A stretch of 64,000 nt of DNA, taken from NCBI RefSeq assembly GCF_037975245.1, contig NC_092577.1, positions 139,501 through 203,500 on the forward strand, written 5' to 3'. The notes under the pieces were generated by a model. It searched no databases. It was not told where the DNA came from and worked only from the letters and a program-made list of their open reading frames with translations. The position numbers and the translations under genes are program-made. Of the stretch, positions 41,401 through 48,400 are shown piece after piece; position 1 is the stretch's first letter, and each line of letters starts with the position of its first letter. The DNA is from Apostichopus japonicus (Eukaryota > Echinodermata > Holothuroidea > Aspidochirotida > Stichopodidae).

Positions 41401-43080
41401 GGACAAGGATCATATGCAAATTAAATCTCAAACATGCCTTTGTTTGTGAATATGGAGTACTCTCATTTTCTGCCAATTTAACAAGTGTCTGATATAACGA
41501 ATGTAAGTACTAGTGTTTGCACAGGTTATCTGGATACCCGGGTGCCCAACGGGCGCGATACTACCTGGTTCCTAATTTATTACCCAAATCCTACACAAAG
41601 TGTGATTTTTTTGGGGCAAACCGATGGTTAGGCAAGATTTTCCCATTAACTTAGTGTGGTGTTAGGCTAACATGTGGTCAAAGATATCAGCAACAACGAA
41701 AGTATTCCATGGATATCTTATAACTGCGCCACAACTTGAATAAACAGATGGTTAGGCTAGATGTCCCCATTGAGTTAGTGTGGTGTTAGGCTATAATGTG
41801 GTCGAAGATAACAGCCGTAATGAAAGTATTCCACGGATATCTAATAACTGTGTCACAATTTCAGTGAATAAACAGATGGTTATGCTAGATTTTCACATTG
41901 ACTTAGTGTGGTGTTAGGCTACCATGTGGAAGAAAGTGAAAAAACTCTGTTATTATTTTTCATTCCTTTTTTTTTATAGAAGGAAAGACTGACAAGGAAT
42001 TTACGAGATGTTACTAATGGATTATAGACGGGATAACTAAAAATTATAATTGCAAGTGGCTTTTTACTAATCGTTTATTCCAAATGCGATCAAATTGCGG
42101 GAATCGCCTAATTCAGCAGCTAATGCGAACCCTGAGCCTACATAATATAGTAGTAGTAACACTTTTTAAGAGCTGAATTGGATATTTCTATGGTCTAATC
42201 CAAAAGAGGTGGAAAGCAACATTAGCAGCGGCGGCAGTGAGATGTTAGTAGTGATGTTAAACAAGTTAATGAAAGAAAAAGAGCAAATAGAAATTATTGA
42301 GGAAGGCTTCATTCCTTATCAAACAGACACCTATTTGAACATGAAAACATTGTCAGTGGAGAATATAATTCATTTAGTATAGCATCCAATATGTAATTTC
42401 TGGAAAATTGCACTACACAAGGGTAAACCATTTTTTCGGGTACCTGGATACCCGACAGGAAACGGCTCTCGGGTACCCGGTTCCCGTTTTTTGGACCCGT
42501 GTAAACATTAGTAAGTACTGAAAGAGTCCAAGGTATGTGATAGATAGGTTGTTTCTCTTTTCAAAAGCAAGGTGAAGCAATCTTCATTACTGATATTCAG
42601 AATAATTATTTATGTGTTCTGTTTGTTATATTGTGTATGATTTATATGTGCAGGGATCCTGGGGAGAACACTGGTTCACCGGTGACAGGATCCCTGGTTA
42701 CGAATAAAGTTAATAAATAAATTGACAAGTAAAAATTATCTGGGCAAGTTGCTTTAAAAATTAAAGTCAATGTACGGCCGTGTCTTAATACAGTGGTGGT
42801 ATTTTAGTTTACATAAGGCAAGCCTAACATTTGCTTACTGTATGTTGGATTTTCAACCAAGCACACGGCATAAACTATTGTGAATGATGACTCGTACGAT
42901 AGACCTAACATTTTGCACACTGAGGTCTAACGTCACGCCTTGTAGTCGTAGCCTACCGTAGATTAGTCCTTACCGAACTTAGCCTAGTAACAAAAACCAC
43001 AACACATTATTACCATTTTGAGTTCGAACACTTTCTCCAGATGTCCGCTGGCCACCGATCGTTAAAGCGGTCGTTGCCAT
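17274..43080 (-). CDS. TCP1: T-complex protein 1 subunit alpha (CCT alpha), 12 exons
   Basis: Minus-strand join of 43080-43014, 40284-40199, 39397-39269, 37826-37729, 29932-29822, 28124-27943, 26619-26493, 25877-25702, 24323-24200, 22418-22226, 20811-20648 and 17448-17274: 1632 bases, 543 residues plus TGA. All junctions are GT-AG and in phase, and the product matches animal TCP1 along its whole length (human is 556). CCT alpha is one of eight paralogous subunits of the double-ring cytosolic chaperonin that folds actin, tubulin and other proteins with ATP. Visible group II chaperonin signatures include [16 protein letters not shown] (exon 2), the nucleotide-site TNDGATIL (residues 56-63), the catalytic-loop GDGTTS (88-93), the apical domain in exons 6-8, and GGGAVE (412-417). 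No frameshift or missing key residue is seen, so the gene looks functional. Every intron carries repeat structure of its own. Confidence 0.97.
18075..20647 (-). repeat. About 70-bp array in TCP1 intron 11, built on the exon 11 donor
   Basis: About 37 copies of a 69-73-bp unit. On the minus strand each reads TGGTGAGTTTTAACTAG, then a short AT-rich part, then TAGGCATAATCCCTG and TGTATGCCCTATCA. The first unit starts at the real exon 11 donor, so nearly every copy carries a consensus-like 5' splice site, ATG|GTGAGTTTTAAC. A rare variant lacking CAA (CATACAACCAGATT) appears near 18468 and 19171, about 703 bases or ten units apart, indicating a block duplication. Confidence 0.96.
20648..20811 (-). 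CDS. TCP1: TCP1 exon 11; its donor seeds the 70-bp array
   Basis: Acceptor CCTCACAG, donor GTGAGT at 20647. It encodes residues 432-485 plus two bases ([38 protein letters not shown]). The donor sequence TGGTGAGTTTTAACTAG is repeated through the adjacent array. Confidence 0.96.
21009..22230 (-). repeat. 31-bp array in TCP1 intron 10, built on the exon 10 end and donor
   Basis: About 38 copies of a 31-bp unit. On the minus strand it reads ACATCACTGGTAGTAGCAGG followed by TCACTCTTAAG. The exon 10 junction is ACATCACTG|GTAAGTAGCAG, so the unit is the exon end plus the donor with one A lost (GTAAGTAGC to GTAGTAGC). Some units have an extra CTACTA triplet pair. Confidence 0.95.
22226..22418 (-). 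CDS. TCP1: TCP1 exon 10; its end seeds the 31-bp array
   Basis: Acceptor TTTCTAG, donor GTAAGT at 22225. It encodes residues 367-431 with [28 protein letters not shown] and [14 protein letters not shown]. The last nine coding bases, ACATCACTG, and the first intron bases recur as the unit of the 31-bp array in the intron. Confidence 0.96.
22497..23465 (-). repeat. 22/23-bp array in TCP1 intron 9 with repeated AATAAA
   Basis: About 42 copies of two alternating units, AATGTATGTTAACCCCTATTGTT and a form ending CCTTTATTTT. On the minus (transcribed) strand the second form contains the AATAAA hexamer, giving more than ten poly(A)-signal-like sites inside the TCP1 intron. Confidence 0.95.
23655..24105. 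repeat. 46-bp array in TCP1 intron 9
   Basis: About nine copies of a unit with GTAATGTTACAGTAGCCAAG and CTACCTTTACTACTTGGCTT. The unit has a near-inverted repeat, AGCCAAG...CTTGGCT. It ends about 95 bases from the exon 9 donor. Confidence 0.93.
24200..24323 (-). CDS. TCP1: TCP1 exon 9
   Basis: Acceptor TTTCTGCAG, donor GTGAGA. It encodes residues 326-366 plus two bases ([27 protein letters not shown]). Confidence 0.95.
24480..25680. repeat. 63-bp array in TCP1 intron 8 with a 254-bp higher-order unit
   Basis: About 19 copies of a 63-64-bp unit (TGTTATCATTTGTTCCACAC, TGTGCATATGGCATGCATGG). Variants with CATCCATCATGCATG recur every four units, giving near-identical 254-bp blocks starting near 24808, 25062 and 25316. 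The last unit grades into the sequence just inside the exon 8 donor (25701), so the array abuts the 5' splice site. Confidence 0.95.
25702..25877 (-). CDS. TCP1: TCP1 exon 8
   Basis: Acceptor GTATCCAG, donor GTAAGA. It encodes residues 267-325 plus one base, with [13 protein letters not shown] and [20 protein letters not shown], the most conserved apical segment of CCT alpha. Confidence 0.96.
26085..26270. repeat. About 22-bp C-rich array in TCP1 intron 7
   Basis: About eight copies of CCCACTGATGATGTTCCCCT with length variation. Strongly strand-asymmetric (C/T on plus). Confidence 0.88.
26493..26619 (-). CDS. TCP1: TCP1 exon 7
   Basis: Acceptor TTCTTGCAG, donor GTAAGG. It encodes residues 225-266 plus two bases, with [19 protein letters not shown] from the apical domain. 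Confidence 0.95.
26800..27915. repeat. About 48-bp array in TCP1 intron 6 with higher-order structure
   Basis: About 23 copies built from ACACATCCACAGGCTGCCAC and ACACATGTGCTACCAGCCTG, alternating with a form carrying CTCACTCAACAGGCTGC. The plus strand stays open for over 300 codons across it, but this follows from the repeat. The array starts about 25 bases inside the exon 6 donor. Confidence 0.93.
27943..28124 (-). CDS. TCP1: TCP1 exon 6
   Basis: Acceptor TTTTGCAG, donor GTGAGT. It encodes residues 164-224 ([30 protein letters not shown]), the entry into the apical domain. Confidence 0.95.
28375..28860. repeat. 41-bp array in TCP1 intron 5
   Basis: About twelve copies of CTTGCACTCAATTCAGGGCA then TCCATACAATACTGTAGGTAT. 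Variants use CAACACAGGG in place of CAATTCAGGG. Confidence 0.94.
28861..29504. other. TCP1: Unique part of TCP1 intron 5
   Basis: Non-repetitive intron sequence between two arrays. I see no exon or element ends. Confidence 0.5.
29505..29735. repeat. 54-bp array in TCP1 intron 5
   Basis: Four copies of a 54-bp unit (GCTGTTGCAAGGTGGCTGTA, GTGGAGTTGTTGCTATGTGT). Because 54 is a multiple of three, the plus strand stays open, but there are no gene signals. Confidence 0.93.
29822..29932 (-). CDS. TCP1: TCP1 exon 5
   Basis: Acceptor CTTTCCAG, donor GTGAGA. It encodes residues 127-163 plus two bases, including [13 protein letters not shown], a conserved intermediate-domain segment. Confidence 0.95.
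30293..33027. repeat. 102-bp array in TCP1 intron 4 (left part)
   Basis: About 27 copies of a 102-bp unit. The unit is itself a diverged dimer of about 51 bp: GACTAAAGTCCTCCTTAGAT and GACTAAGTTTCTCCTTAAAT are the matching halves. Each unit can form a hairpin from AAGGAG...CTCCTT. Several units are shortened by about 10 bases (GATTTCTAAGTTTC). The array is cut by a transposon at 33028 and resumes at 36842. Confidence 0.96.
33028..36841. mobile_element. 3.8-kb DNA transposon with 27-bp inverted repeats, TA target duplication
   Basis: Both ends are perfect 27-bp inverted repeats beginning CAGTACTGATTTCGCTTAAC. The first eight bases, CAGTACTG, are themselves a palindrome. The flanking array reads GGAGCTA before and TAAAGTCC after, so the target TA was duplicated; intact units of the same array read GGAGCTAAAGTCC. 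Just inside both ends are copies of TTTTATCGATTTTT-like subterminal repeats. The interior has no long open frame (all under about 90 codons), so it looks non-autonomous or decayed. A TA target and CAGT ends would fit Tc1/mariner-like or related groups, but the length is unusual and I assign no family. Confidence 0.9.
36842..37165. repeat. 102-bp array in TCP1 intron 4 (right part)
   Basis: About three units of the same 102-bp repeat as 30293-33027, separated from it by the transposon insertion. Confidence 0.95.
37440..37690. repeat. Degenerate about 43-60-bp repeat in TCP1 intron 4
   Basis: Four to five diverged copies of TTAAGCCAGGTACAAGCTTT followed by TAAGGCTAATTAAGATTCAT. It ends about 40 bases from the exon 4 donor at 37728. 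Confidence 0.8.
37729..37826 (-). CDS. TCP1: TCP1 exon 4
   Basis: Acceptor TTCCAG, donor GTAAGT. It encodes residues 95-126 plus two bases ([19 protein letters not shown] and RLAC), nearly identical to the vertebrate protein. Confidence 0.95.
38395..38730. repeat. 165-bp tandem duplication in TCP1 intron 3
   Basis: The segment starting GCCACATTTCTGCAGATACA at 38401 recurs at 38566 with few differences. The plus strand of the first copy is open for about 106 codons (38222-38542) but shows no splice or start context; it may be a remnant of a repeated protein-coding element I cannot name. Confidence 0.9.
39269..39397 (-). CDS. TCP1: TCP1 exon 3
   Basis: A 129-base, phase 0-0 exon encoding residues 52-94. 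It holds both the TNDGATIL motif and the GDGTTS motif used for ATP and magnesium binding and hydrolysis. Confidence 0.96.
39495..39735. repeat. Degenerate about 60-65-bp repeat in TCP1 intron 2
   Basis: Four diverged copies containing ACTTAACCAGTCTCTCTCAG and CACCCAAGTCTGCTACCAT, with CATGTATGTATGAA between them. Confidence 0.82.
40199..40284 (-). CDS. TCP1: TCP1 exon 2
   Basis: The acceptor ACCTTACAG precedes 40284 and the donor is GTAAGT at 40198. It encodes residues 23-51, including the highly conserved [16 protein letters not shown]. Confidence 0.96.
41511..42510. mobile_element. 1.0-kb hAT-like element in TCP1 intron 1
   Basis: The ends are TAGTGTTTGCACAGGT and ACCCGTGTAAACATTA (inverted, 13 of 16 matching). 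The element is flanked by the perfect 8-bp duplication GTAAGTAC (41503-41510 and 42511-42518), the mark of hAT insertion. Inside are three tandem copies of a roughly 120-bp unit (41620-41935; AGTGTGGTGTTAGGCTA) and GGGTACCCGG-like palindromes near both ends. No transposase is visible, so it is non-autonomous. Confidence 0.9.
42651..42724 (+). mobile_element. Possible LINE-type 3' tail
   Basis: A perfect 11-bp inverted repeat, CAGGGATCCTG/CAGGATCCCTG (42651-42661 and 42686-42696), is followed by an AATAAAGTTAATAAATAAAT tail. A hairpin followed by a simple AT-rich tail is typical of truncated non-LTR retroelement 3' ends. No coding part is present. Confidence 0.45.
43014..43080 (-). CDS. TCP1: TCP1 exon 1 (start codon)
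   Basis: ATG at 43080-43078, 22 codons plus one base, donor GTAATA at 43013. The encoded [14 protein letters not shown] matches the conserved N-terminal GDRSTGETIRSQN of the family, which fixes the start. Confidence 0.93.
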
Positions 43081-43104
43081 TTCAGTAATTTGCGTACCGT
43101 TCTG

Positions 43105-43114
43105 TTTTTATATA
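43105..43114 (-). promoter_or_regulatory. TCP1: TATA-like sequence upstream of TCP1
   Basis: TATATAAAAA on the minus strand, 25-34 bases before the TCP1 ATG. If used as a TATA box it would give almost no 5' UTR, so it may be coincidental. Confidence 0.25.
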
Positions 43115-44541
43115 ACAGGTATAGAACGTTTAGGCTTTATCTTTTGACAGGCGATGTTGTTTCTCAGTCCCGAGACGGTTAATTGTTGGGTGCAACTAAC
43201 TAGGCGCTATGCAAGCTGTGGTAACAGTACATGTAGTATATACAACAGTTTTGCATTTCAAACCACACACAGTGTGCCATGTGCTCAATGCAGCTCTCGC
43301 GACTTCGCGTAAATCTGTCACCCTCTGAACATGTTGGTATAGTCTATAATCTTGACATTTATTAAGAAATCTATATTTTCATTGCAAAATTAATACACTC
43401 AGAGTAAATTACTTATTTGAAATACAGTTATAAGTCATACTGTAGTTGATAATGCTTACACCCGAAAAAATCGCAATCTTTCTTCTATACTTTAAAACAG
43501 TAGGAGGGGGTGTAATAACGACTGTTGAAAGCTAATACATACTCTCAGTGCAATCGACTATTCTAGAACTTTAGTATAGAAGGCCTGCCGTATTGGCAAA
43601 AAAGAATGTCAAACTTGACTGGACCAAAAGGCTCGACAAAGTGTGATTTTTACAACGTCAAGAGCTAGACTGCTTCTGAATTTTATTCGACCACTGTTGA
43701 AATGATAGCTAATGGAGTACTCTCAATCTGGACATCGGTGTATTGCTTTTTGTCTTCGTTATTAAACGAGCAGCAGAATTCTGAACTGAGGTGGAGTTTC
43801 TGGCACAGGCAGCGAGACCGAAGCGAGTAAAACTGTTGTAGTACTCTAAACGATCAGATGTAGAAATGAATGTCAAATGAACCAATATTCCAGGAAAATA
43901 CTAGTGAAGAACATTATAAGAAGTTTTACCAATGTTCCTGACCTAAAATCACTCGTAGCTACTTGAGCAGACATGCCTCCGTTTTATATAAAGGAAATCA
44001 ATAAAACAAATTACACCAAGTACAAACGTACCTCACAGAAGGATCAATACTGCCGCCACCAATACGTACATCACAAGGAGGAGAAACATCTGCCTTAGCC
44101 TACTGCCAATCTTCCAAGTGAAATTCGCCATCTCAGTTCTTTTTTTCGGTATTCAAAACAAGCATGAAATAACGCATCCAGCGACTCATTGCTTCAAATA
44201 TAGGCCCAGACTCTTTGGCATATGAGTATGTATAGCCTATATACTTGAAACCATGACGGATCTGATATCATCCCGGGCCGTGCAGTTTATAAACTGAAGG
44301 ATACGGTACCGGTCCTAGCTATAAGACCGAACCCTGCGGGACACCATGGGTTATTCAAGACAAGAAAACATAGCTCAGTTTAATTGAGATACTTGCCTCT
44401 ATGTTCTTGGAGCCCATCCCGGCATCACGTTAGTTACAATTTAGGCGTGACCAGAGCCGTCTGTTTACGGCTCTGGACGTGACAGCAAACACTATTCTCT
44501 TCTTCACGTTGTTATTAATACGCGCACGCGGGCCATGTCGT
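43115..44541. other. Intergenic region upstream of TCP1
   Basis: Upstream flank of TCP1. I see no further gene. CpG and GC content look slightly higher than in the introns. Confidence 0.4.
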
Positions 44542-44549
44542 TCCTCCAT

Positions 44550-44880
44550 TAGGCACGTAGCCAGGAATTTGCCAAGGGAGGCGCGAAACTGTAGGCAAAT
44601 TATCAGAGCCGTAGATATGGCATTGCAAACTATCTAAGCGTAGCGCCACCATGTTTGGCGCGAAGCGTACAAGAAAATTTTGGCTGAAAATGCCTCCCAG
44701 ATCGCTGGAAATGGCACTTCCCAGGCCCTGTAAGTTGCATCTTAGCATTTTCGCTTGATGAAATTACTAGCGATATCATAAAAACATTTAAAAAAAATCA
44801 AAAACAAAAAAAAAATCAAATCATATTTCTCAAGGGGGGGGCAACTGCCCCTTCTCCCCCCCCCCCTGGCTACGCGCCTG
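44550..44880. mobile_element. hAT-like MITE, 331 bp
   Basis: The inverted ends are TAGGCACGTAGCCAGG and CCTGGCTACGCGCCTG, with the perfect 8-bp duplication TCCTCCAT at 44542-44549 and 44881-44888. It contains the shared core ACTATCTAAGCGTAGCGCCA and a long G-run/C-run near the right end. No coding capacity. Confidence 0.92.
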
Positions 44881-45499
44881 TCCTCCATCGGTACTTTCCA
44901 CCACTAGACAATGTGTTCTTTCCACCATAGAAAAAGTACCAAAGCACTTTTTTTATGGCGGAAAGAACACATTATTGTGGGTGCATTAATTAAACTATAT
45001 GTACTGTATATTGTTTCGCGTCACTCTACCCGGCTAGGCCGCAAAATCCACAAAATCGGTCATTTAAATCGACAATCAGAATCGGAATGAATGATTAACC
45101 GAGTGGAGTAAATGCGGTTATTGGTTTTCTGCGCAAAAATGATTTGAGGAAAATCGCATGTTACGTGGTTGCAGGGTTTTGGTGTAAGTTACGGATAGAA
45201 ACCACAAGAAAGATTTTGTGTGAGAATGCGCTTGAGTGCTGTGCTTTTACCTCTGTAGATTTATATAGAAAGATAACTGAAGCCGTTTAAGATTATAGTA
45301 TTGTTAGTTTCTAACAATTAATATCGGAAAAATGACGTTAAATTTACTTTTTAAAATCAGACTTACAATTTCGCTTGCTATAAGGTGCGTTTTTATCTTG
45401 TCCGTACTATACTAGATCTAGATACCCACGAAGTCTGAACTGTGATATCCGGTTGAAGCAAATGTCTGTGCTGTCATTACTGTCATTCGTTCAAGTTAG

Positions 45500-45786
45500 T
45501 TAACGCAATTTTTTAGTGTGTAAAACATATTGTCATTCGTTACGTGTAACGCAATTGTCATTCGTTTTAGTAACACCCCGGAAACGGCCCTTCCCGGGTG
45601 TTCATTCTGGTTACCTGGCCTCTTGCTAACTTGAGACACCCCAATTTTTATGTAGAAAAAGGGCACATTTTTAACATGAGGAAAAGTTCCACCGCCCTTG
45701 CTCACCACTGTCCTTCGTTGTCATTCGCGAATGATATTTAACCCTGTACAAAGTCAATTGTCATTCGGTCATTCGTTTTAGTTTGT
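45500..45786. mobile_element. Fragment related to the MITE interior
   Basis: Contains CCGGAAACGGCCCTTCCCGG, like the segment following the core in 45946-46893, and several copies of TGTCATTCGTT. No clean termini found, so it is probably a truncated copy. Confidence 0.4.
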
Positions 45787-45945
45787 CCCCAAAATCCCCA
45801 CGACGAAAGAATTGGCCGAATTGATGCAACTAATCTTGACCAGCAATAATCTGGTATTTGGCAACAAACATTACCCCCAAATTCATGGCACCGCAATGGG
45901 TACCAAAATGGCACCGTCTTTTGCCAACATGATAACATCTTTATG

Positions 45946-46893
45946 CAGGCGCGGCGGAACGGAAAAATTATTGGGGGGGCTAATGTGTCGATACTATCTA
46001 AGCGGAGCGCCACCATCGGTTGGCGCGGAGCGTACAAGAATTTTTTTTTTTTTTCAAACCCCCAGATGGCCGGAAACGGCACTTCCCGAGTGTTTTATGC
46101 TGCGAATACCTAGCCCTAAAATATGGGTCTCAAGCCTGCAATTTCTCAGATTCCGTAAAAGTCTGTGAAAACATTGTAATTTGTATATTCGATGGTGTTT
46201 AAGAGAGTAGCTATAACTCGTAGTGTACCCGCAAAGACGTTTTTGAGTGTAGTAAGGGCAGTGGCGGAGCTAGGGGGTTTTGGTCAGGGGGGGGGTGCAA
46301 GAATGGTCTGTAGGGGCGCTTTCCACACTATCTAAGCGGAGCGCCACCAAAGGTTGGCGCGGAGCGTACAGAAAATTTTCGAGTAAAGATACTCCCTAGA
46401 TTGCAGGAAATGACCCTTTCCGGGCCTTGCTTATTTGCAGATAAACGGAGAATAAATAGGTGTCGTCGCCATTTTGTTGGAAAATTACACCAACAGAATA
46501 TGACAAATGTCAATAGGTATATGAGAGCGCAATAAAATAGTCAATAATCGCGAATAAGTAAACAAGTAGTGAAAAGCTGAAAAGGGCGCCAGCAGTCCAT
46601 TTGAGTCCTTCGGGGGGGGGGGGGGCATCCGCCCCCTGACTGTATTATATATGGACGCTCCGCCACTAAGTAAGGGTATGTTGGAGAACTGGCTGAAATG
46701 AGGCAAGTCATTGGCCTAAGACGAAGTTGTGTTACGCTTACCGGTACTCACACTCACTGCTTCCACTTTTCACGGGGCGTGAGGACTCGGTTGGGGTGAC
46801 AATGTGGTCAATAGCCAGGGGACGGGCCGAGGGTCCCCAGCAATTACTAAAATTATTACACCCCCCCAAGCCCCCCCGGTTCCGCCGCCACTG
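45946..46893. mobile_element. hAT-like MITE inserted in the Penelope-like element
   Basis: The ends CAGGCGCGGCGGAACGG and, inverted on the right, CAGTGGCGGCGGAACCGG are flanked by the perfect 8-bp duplication TCTTTATG (45938-45945, 46894-46901). Without the nested element at 46259-46668 it is about 530 bp. It contains the shared core ACTATCTAAGCGGAGCGCCA near 45992. Confidence 0.92.
46259..46668. mobile_element. hAT-like MITE, 410 bp, nested in the previous MITE
   Basis: The ends CAGTGGCGGAGC and GCTCCGCCACTA carry the perfect 8-bp duplication AGTAAGGG (46251-46258, 46669-46676). Same family as 2829-3172 in the opposite orientation. It is the youngest insertion of the nest. Confidence 0.95.
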
Positions 46894-47270
46894 TCTTTAT
46901 GGGAAACCTCGAGAAAGAATTTATACTTGAAACCACACACATGGTTACGTTTCATTGACGATATCTTCATGATATGGACCCATGATGAGGCAAATCTAAA
47001 ACTCTTCATTGATGACATAAACTCGTTTCATCACACTATCAAATTTACTGCAGATTTTTCTGGACATGGCGTTCACTTATAATTCCTGGACACCACTGTG
47101 ACCCTACGAAATGGTTCACTCAATACAGACTTGTTCAAATAACCCACGAACAAGCACAACTACCTTTTACCAAGCAGTTGCCACACGTCACTGTACCAGA
47201 AATATTCCGTGCAGTCATGGCGTTGCGCATTCGACGCATTTGCTCCTCTGAAGTCGATTTTGATTCCCGC

Positions 47271-48175
47271 CATGGGCGTCAACAGGTGGGGGACGGGGGG
47301 GACATGTCCCCCCCACTTTCAAAAGTGGAGGGGATATCATATCATTTGTCCCACCCACTTTTCAGAGTAGTTATTAAAAAAAATCACATGCATATGCGCG
47401 ATTTTCTATTTAAGGTCAAGAAATCTGGACTCCTGGGCCCCTGCTATCTATCACTTGCACCGCCATTTATCTCCCATTCTCCCAATATCCTAAATCTGCC
47501 CATTTAATTCGTTGGGGGGGGGGGAGACCATTCGAAAGTGTATTGAATCTTGCACACATGTTGTTTGTATGGGTTCCAAGGGATTAGGTAAGCCATACAG
47601 GTAGATGGTGATGAGTTACTATGTTCATATCACTACCTCCAGTCCCTAGCTTGGACTGGACGGACGAATAGGGGTGTAGGGGTTAAGTAATTAAGGCTAC
47701 ATGTATTCGCGGGATATGGTAGATCTTTATTGTTGAGTGCCGGCTAGGCGCTACACACGCTCTGCGCGCGGTGCCTTTTTCTGATTATTATTATTAAAGT
47801 ACCTGGGCACATAACAACTGACGTCTCGCACCTACATGCATGTATTATATATACCACTCCACTCATCCCGGAGGTGACGGCGCCACTTTTTCAATATTTC
47901 GTTTGAGATGGACGCTGTGTAATTCGTCTCCCTTGGTGTCAGAACGGCATCTTTCTACCAGTACTTTCTGTCGGGATTTAGTTTTGTGAGACAAAATTTC
48001 TCCTCACAGATCTGGTTCTGATGTAACTAAAAACGACTCAGGAAGGCCGTCTCCTGCGATCTATGGGGTCTTATGTACCCAAAATTTTCTGGTACGCTAC
48101 GCGCCAACCAATGGTGACGCTCCGCTTAGATAGTATAGTGTCCCCCTCACTTTCTGAAACCTGCTGACGCCCATG
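47271..48175. mobile_element. hAT-like element, 905 bp, inserted in the Penelope-like element
   Basis: The ends CATGGGCGTCAACAGG and CCTGCTGACGCCCATG (15 of 16 inverted matches) are flanked by the perfect 8-bp duplication ATTCCCGC (47263-47270, 48176-48183). The shared core appears on the minus strand near 48090-48140. It is longer than its relatives; the middle (about 47540-47820) may be a further insertion ending in ATTATTATTATTA. Confidence 0.9.
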
Positions 48176-48400
48176 ATTCCCGCACCAAAGAACTGTCACA
48201 ACCCCTCCTAAACAGACAGTATTTTCGGGGTACTATTAAAATGCCATCAAAAAGGCCAAAAGCAAACCCCGTACCGAAACATTGACATACAAAACTCGTC
48301 AAACCAGTTCCAAATGGGTACCATTGGTTACTGAATTCCACCTTGGTCTCCCACCACTGGCTAATATCATGTGGATCATTTGTATTATTGTATAATAATG

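Larger units (their letters stand above)
45787..48400 (+). pseudogene. Dead Penelope-like retroelement, split by two hAT-like MITEs
   Basis: Three blocks in order on the plus strand: 45787-45945, 46894-47270 and 48176-about 48400. Block 1 encodes the reverse-transcriptase segment GTAMGTKMAPSFAN, which is typical of Penelope-like elements. Block 2 encodes the catalytic FIDDIF region followed by the usual conserved FLDTT-type segment. Block 3 continues with the segment expected after it. Each block break coincides exactly with a MITE and its 8-bp duplication. There are also internal stops and frameshifts, including an 8-base duplication near AACATGAT at 45927-45939, so it is inactive. The 5' part and any GIY-YIG endonuclease are not seen. 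Confidence 0.85.

Noticed and set aside
45738-47507. Several 60-118-codon frames in the transposon nest
   Set aside because: They cross MITE boundaries and target duplications, so they are chance frames; only the Penelope-like segments show family motifs.
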